A stretch of 41,412 nucleotides of DNA, taken from assembly GCF_946190375.1 (NCBI RefSeq), contig NZ_CAMIAF010000020.1, positions 1-41,412 of the forward strand, written 5' to 3'. A program made the translations under genes and the position numbers. The notes under the pieces were generated by a model, which had not been told where the DNA came from, did no database searches, and was given only the letters and a program-made list of their open reading frames with translations. The stretch is from Streptococcus mitis (GTDB lineage: Bacteria; Bacillota; Bacilli; Lactobacillales; Streptococcaceae). Shown in pieces: positions 22,222 to 31,499 of this stretch (position 1 is its first letter; each line of letters starts with the position of its first letter).

Positions 22222-22842
22222 ATGCAAAAAACAGCTTTTATTTGGGATTTAGATGGGACTTTATTGGACTCTTACGAAGCGATTTTGTCAGGGATTGAGG
22301 AGACTTTTGGTCAGTTTTCTATTCCTTATGATAAGGAGAAAGTGAGAGAGTTTATCCTCAAATATTCGGTGCAAGATTTGCTTGTGCAGGTGGCGGAAGA
22401 GAGAAAACTGGATGTGGAAGTGCTAAATCAGGTGCGTGCCCAGAGTCTGGCTGAAAAGAATGCCCAGGTAGTCTTAATGCCAGGTGCGCGTGAGGTGTTG
22501 GATTGGACAGACCAAGTAGGGATTCGGAACTTTGTTTACACTCATAAGGGAGACAATGCTTTTACCATTCTAAGAGACTTGGGGTTGGAATCTTATTTTA
22601 CAGAGATTTTAACCAGTCAGAGTGGCTTTGCGCGCAAGCCTAATCCGGAAGTGGCTACCTATCTGTTAGACAAGTATCAGTTGGATCCTGAGAAAACCTA
22701 TTATATAGGGGATCGGACTCTGGATGTGGAATTTGCCCAGAATAGTGGTATTCAGAGCATTAATTTTTTAGAGTCGTCTTATGAAGGCAATCACAGGATT
22801 CAAGAGTTAGCAGATATTACTTATATTTTTGAGAGCAAGTAA
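22222..22842 (+). CDS. HAD-superfamily phosphatase, phosphoglycolate phosphatase-like
   Basis: A 206-residue HAD hydrolase. Motif I WDLDGTLLDS (nucleophile Asp at about 9), motif II YTHKG (about 110), a conserved Lys in ARKPNPE and motif IV YYIGDRTLDVEFAQNSG are all present, with an alpha-helical type 1 cap between residues 18 and 80. It likely removes phosphate from a small metabolite. It is 3 bases behind the MATE gene and ends before a terminator, so the two form an operon. Confidence 0.9.
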   Translation: MQKTAFIWDLDGTLLDSYEAILSGIEETFGQFSIPYDKEKVREFILKYSVQDLLVQVAEERKLDVEVLNQVRAQSLAEKNAQVVLMPGAREVLDWTDQVGIRNFVYTHKGDNAFTILRDLGLESYFTEILTSQSGFARKPNPEVATYLLDKYQLDPEKTYYIGDRTLDVEFAQNSGIQSINFLESSYEGNHRIQELADITYIFESK

Positions 22843-22932
22843 CGAGAAGATTGTGTCAGTTTTGTGACAGAGAACTAACAAACTATTTCAAGTAACCGAG
22901 TTTGTTACAAGGAATAGACAGTTCTGTTAAAT

Positions 22933-22953
22933 AGGCCCGAGAGGGCTTTTTTT
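22933..22953 (+). terminator. Terminator after the HAD gene
   Basis: Short hairpin AGGCCC-GAGA-GGGCTT running into seven T. Confidence 0.75.
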
Positions 22954-23007
22954 CTGCATTTTTTGTGTTATCATAGACAGGTACTCATTTGAAAGGAATT
23001 TGAAAGA

Positions 23008-24213
23008 ATGAAGAAAAGAATATTATTAGCGTCAACAGTAGCCTTGTCATTTGCCTCAGTATTGGCAACCCAAGCAGAAGAAGTTCTTTGGACTGCACGT
23101 AGTGTTGAGCAAATCCAAAATGATTTGACTAAAACGGACAACAAAACAAGTTATACCGTACAGTATGGTGATACCTTGAGCACCATTGCAGAAGCCCTGG
23201 GTGTAGATGTCACAGTTCTTGCGAATTTGAATAAAATCACTAATATGGATCTGATTTTCCCAGAAACTGTTTTGACAACGACCGTCAATGAAGCAGAAGA
23301 AGTAACAGAAGTTGAAATCCAAACACCTCAAGCGGCTTCTAGTGAAGAAGTGACAACTGCGACAGCAGATTTGACAACCAATCAAGTGACGGTTGATGAT
23401 CAAACTGTTCAGGTTGCAGACCTTTCTCAACCGATTGCAGAAGCTCCAAAAGCGGTAGAAACTACAAGTACAAAAGAAGTAGCAACAAGTTCAGAAGTTA
23501 CAGAGACAGCGACTGCTTCAGAAGAAGTTGCGCCTTCTACAGGAACTTCTGTCCCAGAGGAGCAAACAGCCGAAACAAGCAGTACAGTTGCAGAAGCAGC
23601 TCCTCAGGCAACGAGTCCAGCTGAGAAAGAGGAAACTCAAGCAAGCCCACAAGCTGTTTCAACAGTGGAAGAAACTACAACTCCAGTAGAAGAAACAGCA
23701 ACCGAAACAACTGCAACAAGTTTAGAAGAAGCAAAAGAAGTAGCATCATCAAGTGAAGCTACAGAAGCAGTTTCTACTTATCAACCAGAAGAGACGAAAA
23801 CAGCTTCAGCAACTTACGAGGCTCCAGCTGCGCCCGATTATGCTGGACTTGCGGTAGCGAAATCTGAAAATGCAGGTCTTCAACCACAAACAGCTGCCTT
23901 TAAAGAAGAGATTGCCAACTTGTTTGGTATCACATCCTTTAGTGGTTACCGTCCAGGAGATAGTGGAGATCACGGAAAAGGTTTGGCTATCGATTTTATG
24001 GTACCAGAAAGCTCAGAACTAGGGGATAAGATTGCGGAATACGCTATTCAAAACATGGCCAGCCGTGGAATTAGTTACATTATTTGGAAACAACGTTTCT
24101 ATGCCCCATTCGATAGCAAATATGGACCAGCCAACACTTGGAATCCAATGCCGGACCGTGGTAGCGTGACAGAGAACCACTATGACCACGTTCACGTTTC
24201 AATGAATGGATAA
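23008..24213 (+). CDS. LysM-domain cell-wall protein
   Basis: A 401-residue secreted protein. It has a signal peptide (MKKRILLASTVALSFASVLA-TQA), a LysM peptidoglycan-binding domain (about 46-95, YTVQYGDTLSTIAEALGVDV), a long Thr/Glu/Ala/Ser-rich low-complexity linker (about 95-270) and a C-terminal domain of about 120 residues with SGYRPGDSGDHGKGLAIDF and DHVHVSMNG. The His/Asp residues in GDHGKGLAIDF and YDHVHV resemble the metal site of peptidoglycan peptidases of the LAS/VanY-like type, so wall hydrolysis is plausible. The position matches the immunogenic pneumococcal LysM protein (Spr1875 type). The linker is probably variable in length between strains. Confidence 0.88.
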   Translation: MKKRILLASTVALSFASVLATQAEEVLWTARSVEQIQNDLTKTDNKTSYTVQYGDTLSTIAEALGVDVTVLANLNKITNMDLIFPETVLTTTVNEAEEVTEVEIQTPQAASSEEVTTATADLTTNQVTVDDQTVQVADLSQPIAEAPKAVETTSTKEVATSSEVTETATASEEVAPSTGTSVPEEQTAETSSTVAEAAPQATSPAEKEETQASPQAVSTVEETTTPVEETATETTATSLEEAKEVASSSEATEAVSTYQPEETKTASATYEAPAAPDYAGLAVAKSENAGLQPQTAAFKEEIANLFGITSFSGYRPGDSGDHGKGLAIDFMVPESSELGDKIAEYAIQNMASRGISYIIWKQRFYAPFDSKYGPANTWNPMPDRGSVTENHYDHVHVSMNG

Positions 24214-24265
24214 ACCAGACTTGGTAATATCATTTTGACGAATGAGATATAGCTTTTGTGTTAGG

Positions 24266-24290
24266 AAGCGAATCTCGTTCGTTTTTTCTT
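24266..24290 (+). terminator. Probable terminator of the LysM gene
   Basis: Weak hairpin AAGCGAA-TCTCG-TTCGTTT followed by a T run. Confidence 0.45.
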
Positions 24291-24375
24291 TGTCAATTTG
24301 AATGAAGAATGGATAGTCAGTATTTTGTAATATTTCAAGCAACATTCTTGCAATCTATTTTACTTTATATTATAC

Positions 24376-24403
24376 TTGATTAGTCAATTATTGATAAGTC
24401 AAT
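24376..24403. promoter_or_regulatory. Probable MarR operator
   Basis: Two copies of a near-palindrome, TTGATTAGTCAAT (24376-24388) and TTGATAAGTCAAT (24391-24403), start just after a TATACT -10 (24371-24376) and lie before the marR ATG. The placement and symmetry fit autorepression by the encoded MarR protein. Confidence 0.65.
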
Positions 24404-24418
24404 AGAAAGAAGGAAGAA

Positions 24419-24844
24419 ATGTTAGAGATTCAAGATTTACTTTATCAACTCCGCTTGTCTGAGCAAGCGAGTACGCAATTGTTTGAAAAAAGACTTGGGA
24501 TTAGTTTGACACGGTATCAGATTTTATTATTTTTGCTGAAGCATTCCCCTTGTAATCAAATAGCGGTTCAGGAGCGTTTGAAGATTGATCAGGCTGCCTT
24601 GACACGACATTTCAAGATTTTAGAAAAAGAGGGTTTGGTGGAGCGTCATCGTAATCCTGAAAATCAGCGGGAAGTGTTGGTGGAGTCTACGAAGTATGCC
24701 AAGGAGCAGTTAGTGGTGAATCCACCTCTGCAGCATATCAAGGTTAAAGAAGCGATGGAAAGTATCTTAACAGAGTCTGAAAGAACAGAACTCATCCGTT
24801 TAGTAAATAAATTGGTTTTGGGTATTGAAAATATAGAAATTTAA
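24419..24844 (+). CDS. MarR-family transcriptional regulator
   Basis: A 141-residue winged-helix regulator. The MarR core is visible: ISLTRYQILLFLLKHSPCNQ, the recognition region IDQAALTRHFKILEKEGLVER, and the wing with HRNPENQREVLVE. An acyl or phenolic ligand is typical for the family; none can be assigned. The gene is preceded by two near-palindromic repeats and followed 10 bases later by the DUF1304 membrane gene, its probable target and operon partner. Confidence 0.9.
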   Translation: MLEIQDLLYQLRLSEQASTQLFEKRLGISLTRYQILLFLLKHSPCNQIAVQERLKIDQAALTRHFKILEKEGLVERHRNPENQREVLVESTKYAKEQLVVNPPLQHIKVKEAMESILTESERTELIRLVNKLVLGIENIEI

Positions 24845-24854
24845 GGAGAAATAG

Positions 24855-25217
24855 ATGTCAATTATGACAATCATTTTAGCAACGATTGTTGCTTTGGAGC
24901 ATTTTTACATTTTTTATTTGGAAAGTATTGCAACGCAATCAGATGCAACTAGTCGTGTCTTTAACATGGAAAAGGAAGAACTGGCTCGTTCGTCAGTAAG
25001 CTCATTATTTAAAAATCAAGGGATTTATAATGCTTTGCTAGGAGTCTTTCTCTTGTATGGAATTTATTTCTCACAGAATTTGGAAATTGTGACTATTTTT
25101 GTTTTATTTGTGATTGGTGCTGCGGCTTATGGCTCTCTCACAGCAGATAAGAAAATTATTTTGAAGCAAGGTGGACCAGCTATTTTGGCCTTGATTAGTA
25201 TTTTACTCTTTAAATAA
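24855..25217 (+). CDS. DUF1304 integral membrane protein
   Basis: A 120-residue membrane protein of the DUF1304 family, with four membrane segments (about 3-22, 53-70, 75-95 and 100-119) and the family feature ALEHFYIFYLES near the N-terminus. The short hydrophilic loop with RVFNMEKEEL, followed by NQGIYNALLG, is conserved in the family. It sits behind marR in one transcription unit with an AAGGAGAAATAG ribosome-binding site. The function is unknown; MarR control suggests a stress or toxic-compound response. Confidence 0.85.
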   Translation: MSIMTIILATIVALEHFYIFYLESIATQSDATSRVFNMEKEELARSSVSSLFKNQGIYNALLGVFLLYGIYFSQNLEIVTIFVLFVIGAAAYGSLTADKKIILKQGGPAILALISILLFK

Positions 25218-25273
25218 ATTTGAAAGGCGGTACTAGTCTCGCTAGTCCTTTTCACTCCAGAATAAGGGAAATA

Positions 25274-25282
25274 TGTTATACT
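25274..25282 (+). promoter_or_regulatory. Extended -10 promoter of pcp
   Basis: TG-T-TATACT about 50 bases before the pcp ATG. Confidence 0.55.
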
Positions 25283-25329
25283 TGTTTTTAAGAAAAAAGT
25301 CTCATTGAATTGGTTTTGAGGAGTTAGAA

Positions 25330-25974
25330 ATGAAAGTATTAGTGACAGGTTTTGAGCCCTTTGGAGGGGAAAAGGTCAATCCAGCCTTGGAGGCCATTAA
25401 AGGTTTACCATCTGAAATTCATGGTGCTGAGGTTCGTTGGCTAGAAGTACCGACAGTCTTTCACAAATCGGCTCAAGTATTGGAAGAAGAGATGAACCGT
25501 TATCAACCTGACTTTGTCCTTTGTATCGGCCAAGCAGGTGGAAGGTCTAGCTTGACACCTGAACGAGTGGCCATTAATCAAGACGATGCACGCGTCCCTG
25601 ATAACGAAGGTAATCAGCCGATTGACCTTTCCATTCGTCCAGATGGTGCTCCGGCCTACTTTAGTAGTCTGCCTATTAAAGCGATGGTTCAAGCTATAAA
25701 AAAAGAGGGCTTGCCGGCCTCTGTTTCCAATACGGCAGGGACTTTTGTCTGCAATCATTTGATGTATCAGGTCCTCTATTTGGCAGAAAAGAAATTTCCA
25801 CATGTCAAGGCAGGTTTTATGCATATTCCTTATATGATGGAACAGGTGGTGAATAGACCGACTACCCCAGCTATGAGTTTAGTGGATATTAGGCGAGGGA
25901 TAGAAGTGGCAATCGGCGCTATGATAGAACATGGAGATGAGGACCTCAAGTTGGTAGGCGGAGAAATTCATTGA
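25330..25974 (+). CDS. pcp: Pyrrolidone-carboxylate peptidase (pyroglutamyl peptidase I)
   Basis: A 214-residue cysteine peptidase that removes N-terminal pyroglutamate from peptides in the cytoplasm. The family start [17 protein letters not shown] is present, as are the catalytic Glu region [13 protein letters not shown] (Glu near 81), catalytic Cys in [14 protein letters not shown] (near 144) and catalytic His in FMHIPYM (near 168). Full length. It ends at a bidirectional terminator shared with the converging DUF975 gene. Confidence 0.95.
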   Translation: MKVLVTGFEPFGGEKVNPALEAIKGLPSEIHGAEVRWLEVPTVFHKSAQVLEEEMNRYQPDFVLCIGQAGGRSSLTPERVAINQDDARVPDNEGNQPIDLSIRPDGAPAYFSSLPIKAMVQAIKKEGLPASVSNTAGTFVCNHLMYQVLYLAEKKFPHVKAGFMHIPYMMEQVVNRPTTPAMSLVDIRRGIEVAIGAMIEHGDEDLKLVGGEIH

Positions 25975-25979
25975 TAGAA

Positions 25980-26009
25980 AAAAGCTTGAGGGAAAACCTT
26001 CAAGCTTTT
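25980..26009. terminator. Bidirectional terminator between pcp and the DUF975 gene
   Basis: Perfect stem AAAAGCTTGA (25980-25989) / TCAAGCTTTT (26000-26009), with A and T runs on both sides. It overlaps the stop codon of the minus-strand gene. Confidence 0.85.
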
Positions 26010-26857
26010 GGACGTTTTCGAGCTAGTATAGCTCGGTAGAAAATTATTTTATTGATTTGAATGTAGGGTAGGAGTGAAAAACTAGCAATTCCAAAGGTAA
26101 TCCAATTGAGGAAGTACCAAGGAAGGAGTTGTAAGTCTAGAACAAAGCGTTGAAATTTGTAACCTTTCATTAAGAAACGGCTGGTTTTTAGGATTTGTCC
26201 TGGTTTGGCTTGTCCTAAATCTAGAGTATCACAGAGGAGAAATTCTACCTGAGAATAGGCATAGTATTGTGGAATATAGAGACTATTTCCGACAATCATC
26301 AAGAGGATACTTGCTAGAAAGTAAAGACCAAAGGTCATGAGGAAACGCTCGGTTTCAATTGACGTGAGATCCAGATTGGGAAATTCAGGATGGAGGACAA
26401 CGAATTTCTTTGCTAGAAAGCTACTGTAAAAGAGGAAGTAAATCCCAAGTAAACTAGGAATGCTCCATAAAAAGAGATAGAAGCGTTTGAGAAGGAGAGT
26501 CAAAAAGGTTTGTGAAAAGTGCTCGTCGTTAAAGAGAGTGAGACTATTTTTGACGGATAGTTCTGTATCTGGATTCTTGATGAGTTTTAGGGTTGTATAG
26601 ACTGAACTGGTTAGAAGTATTGCCCCGATAAAGGAGACTAATAGTGGAAAAAGGTAGGCTTGGAATACATGACCAAACACGCTTAAAAAGGGTTGTTCTA
26701 AAATAGACTCGTTGATACGCTCTAAGGGATTGAGGAAGCCAGACAAGATGACCAGCATGCTAGGTAAGAGATAGGCGAGAAAGAGGCGGGGATTTTCAGC
26801 CTGAAATTGTCTGGCTTGCAGACGAACAGTTTTTAAATCAATTTTTGGGTATTTCAT
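26000..26857 (-). CDS. DUF975-family integral membrane protein
   Basis: A 285-residue membrane protein with five or six hydrophobic segments and the DUF975 start KTVRLQARQFQAENPRLFLAYLLPSML. The ATG at 26857 (MKYPKIDLK) is preferred: the frame is open further upstream but runs into the tgt promoter region. A conserved FLLCDTLDLGQAKPGQILKTSRFLMKGYK block typical of the family is present near residue 200. Function unknown. It is divergent from tgt and convergent with pcp. Confidence 0.85.
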   Translation of the reverse strand: MKYPKIDLKTVRLQARQFQAENPRLFLAYLLPSMLVILSGFLNPLERINESILEQPFLSVFGHVFQAYLFPLLVSFIGAILLTSSVYTTLKLIKNPDTELSVKNSLTLFNDEHFSQTFLTLLLKRFYLFLWSIPSLLGIYFLFYSSFLAKKFVVLHPEFPNLDLTSIETERFLMTFGLYFLASILLMIVGNSLYIPQYYAYSQVEFLLCDTLDLGQAKPGQILKTSRFLMKGYKFQRFVLDLQLLPWYFLNWITFGIASFSLLPYIQINKIIFYRAILARKRPKA

Positions 26858-26970
26858 TCTCTCATTATACCATAGTTCGTGACAGTTCCGGCTTTTTTTG
26901 ATAAAATCATACAGTATGCCCTTGGGCACAAAGTATGAACTGGGACTGTCTTTCCCAGCTTCGGAGGTAA

Positions 26971-28116
<1,146 letters not shown>

Positions 28117-28135
28117 AATGGAATGGATATAAGCT

Positions 28136-28165
28136 AAAAATCCTAAGTTTTCTCTTAGGATTTTT
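28136..28165 (+). terminator. Terminator of tgt
   Basis: Hairpin AAAAATCCTAAG/CTTAGGATTTTT with a short TTTTCT loop. Confidence 0.85.
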
Positions 28166-28216
28166 CTTCTTTTTTTGATAGAATAAAGTGTACAATGAAA
28201 GGGAGAATAAACTCGT

Positions 28217-30034
28217 ATGCGCATTAAATGGTTTTCCTTGATTAGGATTACAGGTTTACTTTTTGTACTCTTGTATCACTTCTTTCAGACCATCTTTCCT
28301 GGAGGATTTTTCGGGGTAGATGTCTTTTTCACATTTTCAGGCTTTCTGATTACGGCTCTACTCATCGAAGAATTTTCTAAGAATCGTGAGATTGATTTGA
28401 TAGGATTTTTTAGAAGGCGCTTTTATCGTATCGTACCACCTGTGGTTTTGATGGTCTTGGTAACCATGCCCTTTACCTTTCTAGTTCGCCAAGATTATGT
28501 GGCTGGAATTGGGGGGCAGATTGCGGGTGTTTTAGGCTTTATGACCAACTTCTATGAACTCCTAACAGGTGGGAGTTATGAATCTCAGTTCATTCCCCAT
28601 TTGTTTGTTCATAATTGGAGTTTGGCAGTTGAGGTTCACTACTATATTCTATGGGGATTGGCAGTTTGGTTCTTATCCAAGCAGTCTAGATCAAATGGTC
28701 AGTTGAAGGGGATGGTTTTTCTCTTATCAGCTGCTGCCTTTTTAATCAGCTTCTTCTCCATGTTTATTGGTAGTTTTCTAGTGACCTATTATTCCTCTGT
28801 TTATTTCTCCAGTTTAACTCATGTCTATCCATTCTTTTTGGGAAGTGTGTTAGCAACTATCGTAGGCGTTCGTCAGACGACTTCCCTAGTTAAGCAGTTG
28901 GATAGAATCTGGGATTTACGAAAAACCCTGTTAATTTTTGCAGGAGGTTTTGGCTTCTTACTCATTTTGACTTTCTTTGTCAAATTTACCTATCTCTTTA
29001 CCTACCTTATGGGCTTCTTGCTTGCCAGTCTTGCAGCCCTTGCTATGATTCTGGCGGCGCGTGTCTTACATGAAAAGACACCTTATGTGCAGGAGCCAAA
29101 GACTATCAGCTTTTTAGCAGATACTAGCTATGCAGTTTATCTCTTCCATTGGCCTTTCTATATCATATTCTCACAGTTAACATCAAATCTTTTTGCTGTG
29201 TTACTGACTTTGATTTTTTCTTATGGCTTTGCCAGCCTATCATTTTATGTGTTGGAACCTTGGATTGCAGGAAAGAGCACACCTATTTTACAAACTCTTC
29301 GTCCCCTGCCTTATATTCACACAATCCTTGCAACAAGTACAGGAATCTTGGCCTTCATTGTCTTCTTAGTGACTTTGATGGCACCACAAGTGGGAGCGTT
29401 TGAGACAGACTTAACTGTCAATGGCTTGAAGCAAGCTGCAACAAATATTAGCCAGACCAAGGTGATGACAGAACGGGCAGATGCAAACAGTTTGGGGATT
29501 GCTGATGGCACTATGTTAATTGGTGACTCGGTTGCTTTAAGGGCAAATACAGCCCTACAGACAGCCCTTCCTGGAGCACAGATTAACGCGCAGGTCAGCA
29601 GAACAACCAAGACTGCCAATGAAATCATGCTAAATAATAGCCAGAATAAATTTTTACCTAAGATGGTGGTCATTGCAACAGGGGTAAATAATCCTGAAAA
29701 TTACAAGGAAGATTGGGATAGTATCGTGAAAAATCTTCCTAAGGGACACCATATGGTTTTGGTGACTCCTTATGAAGGAGATAAGACAAAAGAGACCTAT
29801 GCAATCGTTGAGAAGGCGGCTGCCTATATGAGAGAATTGGCGGAGAAGACTCCTTATATCACCATTGCTGATTGGAATCAAGTTGCGAAAGAGCATCCAG
29901 AAATTTGGACAGGAACAGACCAAGTCCATTTCGGAAGTGACAATAGTAAGATTGAAGCAGGAGCAAAATTGTATGCAGATACCATTGCTACAGCCTTGCA
30001 AACAGCTCAAGACAAGCCAGTCAAATCAAAATAA
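28217..30034 (+). CDS. OatA/Adr-type acyltransferase with SGNH domain
   Basis: A 605-residue protein with about ten or eleven membrane helices of the acyltransferase-3 family (residues 1-390: RITGLLFVLLYHFFQ, then FFGVDVFFTFSGFLITALL) and an extracytoplasmic SGNH domain (about 425-600). In the SGNH domain GDSV carries the catalytic Ser near 438, IATGVNN the Asn block and TDQVHF the Asp/His pair. The architecture is that of peptidoglycan O-acetyltransferases that protect against lysozyme; glycopolymer acetylation is an alternative. It has its own start behind AAAGGGAG and its own terminator. It lies between tgt and nagA, where I do not recall it in S. pneumoniae. Confidence 0.87.
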   Translation: MRIKWFSLIRITGLLFVLLYHFFQTIFPGGFFGVDVFFTFSGFLITALLIEEFSKNREIDLIGFFRRRFYRIVPPVVLMVLVTMPFTFLVRQDYVAGIGGQIAGVLGFMTNFYELLTGGSYESQFIPHLFVHNWSLAVEVHYYILWGLAVWFLSKQSRSNGQLKGMVFLLSAAAFLISFFSMFIGSFLVTYYSSVYFSSLTHVYPFFLGSVLATIVGVRQTTSLVKQLDRIWDLRKTLLIFAGGFGFLLILTFFVKFTYLFTYLMGFLLASLAALAMILAARVLHEKTPYVQEPKTISFLADTSYAVYLFHWPFYIIFSQLTSNLFAVLLTLIFSYGFASLSFYVLEPWIAGKSTPILQTLRPLPYIHTILATSTGILAFIVFLVTLMAPQVGAFETDLTVNGLKQAATNISQTKVMTERADANSLGIADGTMLIGDSVALRANTALQTALPGAQINAQVSRTTKTANEIMLNNSQNKFLPKMVVIATGVNNPENYKEDWDSIVKNLPKGHHMVLVTPYEGDKTKETYAIVEKAAAYMRELAEKTPYITIADWNQVAKEHPEIWTGTDQVHFGSDNSKIEAGAKLYADTIATALQTAQDKPVKSK

Positions 30035-30050
30035 CTTGTATTAAAAAGAG

Positions 30051-30077
30051 AAGAGTTGGAGAAATCCAGCTCTTTTA
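30051..30077 (+). terminator. Terminator of the acyltransferase gene
   Basis: Stem AAGAGTTGGA/TCCAGCTCTT with a GAAA loop and a TTTT tail. Confidence 0.8.
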
Positions 30078-30092
30078 AAATATCTCTAGAAA

Positions 30093-30135
30093 ATAGGTCT
30101 ATACCATTTACAAATGAATCAGAAAAGTTTATAAT
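30093..30135 (+). promoter_or_regulatory. nagA promoter with NagR-type operator
   Basis: TTTACA (30107-30112), a 17-base spacer and TATAAT (30130-30135) form a near-consensus promoter. Overlapping its upstream side is ATAGGTCTATACCAT (30093-30107), a palindrome of the GntR/NagR type (GGTCTAGACC-like). This predicts repression lifted by an amino-sugar phosphate. Confidence 0.75.
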
Positions 30136-30185
30136 GTAATTGACATAATAAATATCAAAAGTAATCTTTTAAGGAGGTCATTATT

Positions 30186-31337
30186 ATGCCTAATTACGTT
30201 AAAGCGGATCAGTTTTTTTATCCATTTGGCATTCGTCGCGGTGGGTTCTTAGAACTTGTTGATGGCAAATTTGGGAAACATGTGGATCAAATTCCTGAAG
30301 GAGCAGAGGTTCTTGACTATACTGGTTATAGCATTGCACCAGGTCTTGTGGATACTCATATTCATGGATATGCAGGTGTAGATGTGATGGACAACAACAT
30401 TGAAGGTACATTGCATACTATGAGTGAAGGACTTCTTAGTACCGGTGTTACCAGTTTCTTGCCCACAACTTTAACAGCCACTTATGAGCAATTGCTTGCA
30501 GTCACTGAAAATCTTGGAAACCATTATAAAGAAGCAACAGGTGCTAAGATTCGTGGGATTTATTATGAAGGTCCATATTTCACAGAAACTTTTAAGGGGG
30601 CACAAAATCCAACTTATATGAGAGACCCGGGTGTTGAGGAGTTTCATTCTTGGCAAGATGCTGCAAAAGGGATGCTAAATAAAATCGCTATTGCACCAGA
30701 ACGTGATGGGGTGGAAGATTTTGTACGTACTATTACAGGTGAAGGTGTGACAGTTGCACTTGGACACTCAGATGCGACATTTGAACAAGCTAAGAAGGCA
30801 GTTGATGCTGGGGCTAGTGTATGGGTACATGCCTATAATGGGATGCGTGGTTTAACACACCGCGAACTAGGTATGGTAGGAGCTATGTATGAGCTCCCAC
30901 ATACTTACGCAGAATTGATTTGTGATGGTTATCACGTAGATCCAAAAGCTTGTGAGATTTTACTTAAGCAAAAGGGGACAGAAAACATCGCTCTTATTAC
31001 GGACTGTATGACAGCTGGTGGGCTTGAAGACGGTGACTATATGTTGGGAGAATTCCCTGTTGTAGTAGCAAATGGAACTGCACGTCTCAAATCTACTGGT
31101 AATTTGGCAGGTTCTATCCTCAAACTTAAAGATGGTATGAGAAATGTAGTCGAGTGGGGTATTGCAAATCCACACGAAGCGGTCATGATGGCTAGCCTTA
31201 ACCCAGCAAAATCTGTTCATATTGACGATGTCTGTGGACAAATTCGTGAAGGTTATGATGCAGATTTTATTGTTTTAGACAAAGATTTGGAATTGGTAGC
31301 AACCTATCTAGATGGTGTGAAACGTTATCAAGCATAA
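30186..31337 (+). CDS. nagA: N-acetylglucosamine-6-phosphate deacetylase
   Basis: A 383-residue amidohydrolase that turns N-acetylglucosamine-6-phosphate into glucosamine-6-phosphate, feeding amino sugars from host glycans or the cell wall into glycolysis. Metal-site and catalytic motifs are DTHIHGYAG (HxH, about 57), YYEGPYF (Glu), LGHSDATF (His), VHAYNGM (His) and the catalytic Asp in LITDCMTAGG. The ribosome-binding site is AAGGAGG. Regulation by a NagR-type operator is predicted from the upstream palindrome. Confidence 0.95.
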   Translation: MPNYVKADQFFYPFGIRRGGFLELVDGKFGKHVDQIPEGAEVLDYTGYSIAPGLVDTHIHGYAGVDVMDNNIEGTLHTMSEGLLSTGVTSFLPTTLTATYEQLLAVTENLGNHYKEATGAKIRGIYYEGPYFTETFKGAQNPTYMRDPGVEEFHSWQDAAKGMLNKIAIAPERDGVEDFVRTITGEGVTVALGHSDATFEQAKKAVDAGASVWVHAYNGMRGLTHRELGMVGAMYELPHTYAELICDGYHVDPKACEILLKQKGTENIALITDCMTAGGLEDGDYMLGEFPVVVANGTARLKSTGNLAGSILKLKDGMRNVVEWGIANPHEAVMMASLNPAKSVHIDDVCGQIREGYDADFIVLDKDLELVATYLDGVKRYQA

Positions 31338-31342
31338 GAGAG

Positions 31343-31376
31343 AAAGCAGAAGTTAGAGGCTAGCTTCTGCTTTTTT
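31343..31376 (+). terminator. Terminator of nagA
   Basis: Stem AAAGCAGAAG/CTTCTGCTTT followed by TTTTTT. Confidence 0.88.
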
Positions 31377-31441
31377 ATCTATATTGCTTTACCGGTAAAT
31401 AAAAAAGTTAAAAAAATCACAAAAAAACTTGAAGAAACAAA

Positions 31442-31468
31442 TGAAAAGGCTTACAATTATGTTATAAA
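31442..31468 (+). promoter_or_regulatory. adh promoter with a cre-like site
   Basis: TGAAAAGGCTTACA (31442-31455) matches the CcpA site consensus TGWAANCGNTNWCA at all but one position. It lies directly upstream of an extended -10 (TG-T-TATAAA, 31460-31468), so catabolite repression or activation of the dehydrogenase gene by CcpA is likely. Confidence 0.6.
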
Positions 31469-31499
31469 TAGTACAAATAAAAAAACGGAGGAGTACTTT

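Noticed and set aside
29149-31241. Minus-strand ORFs over the acyltransferase and nagA genes, and a short plus-strand ORF inside the acyltransferase gene
   Set aside because: No ribosome-binding sites or recognisable domains, and they overlap strongly supported genes.
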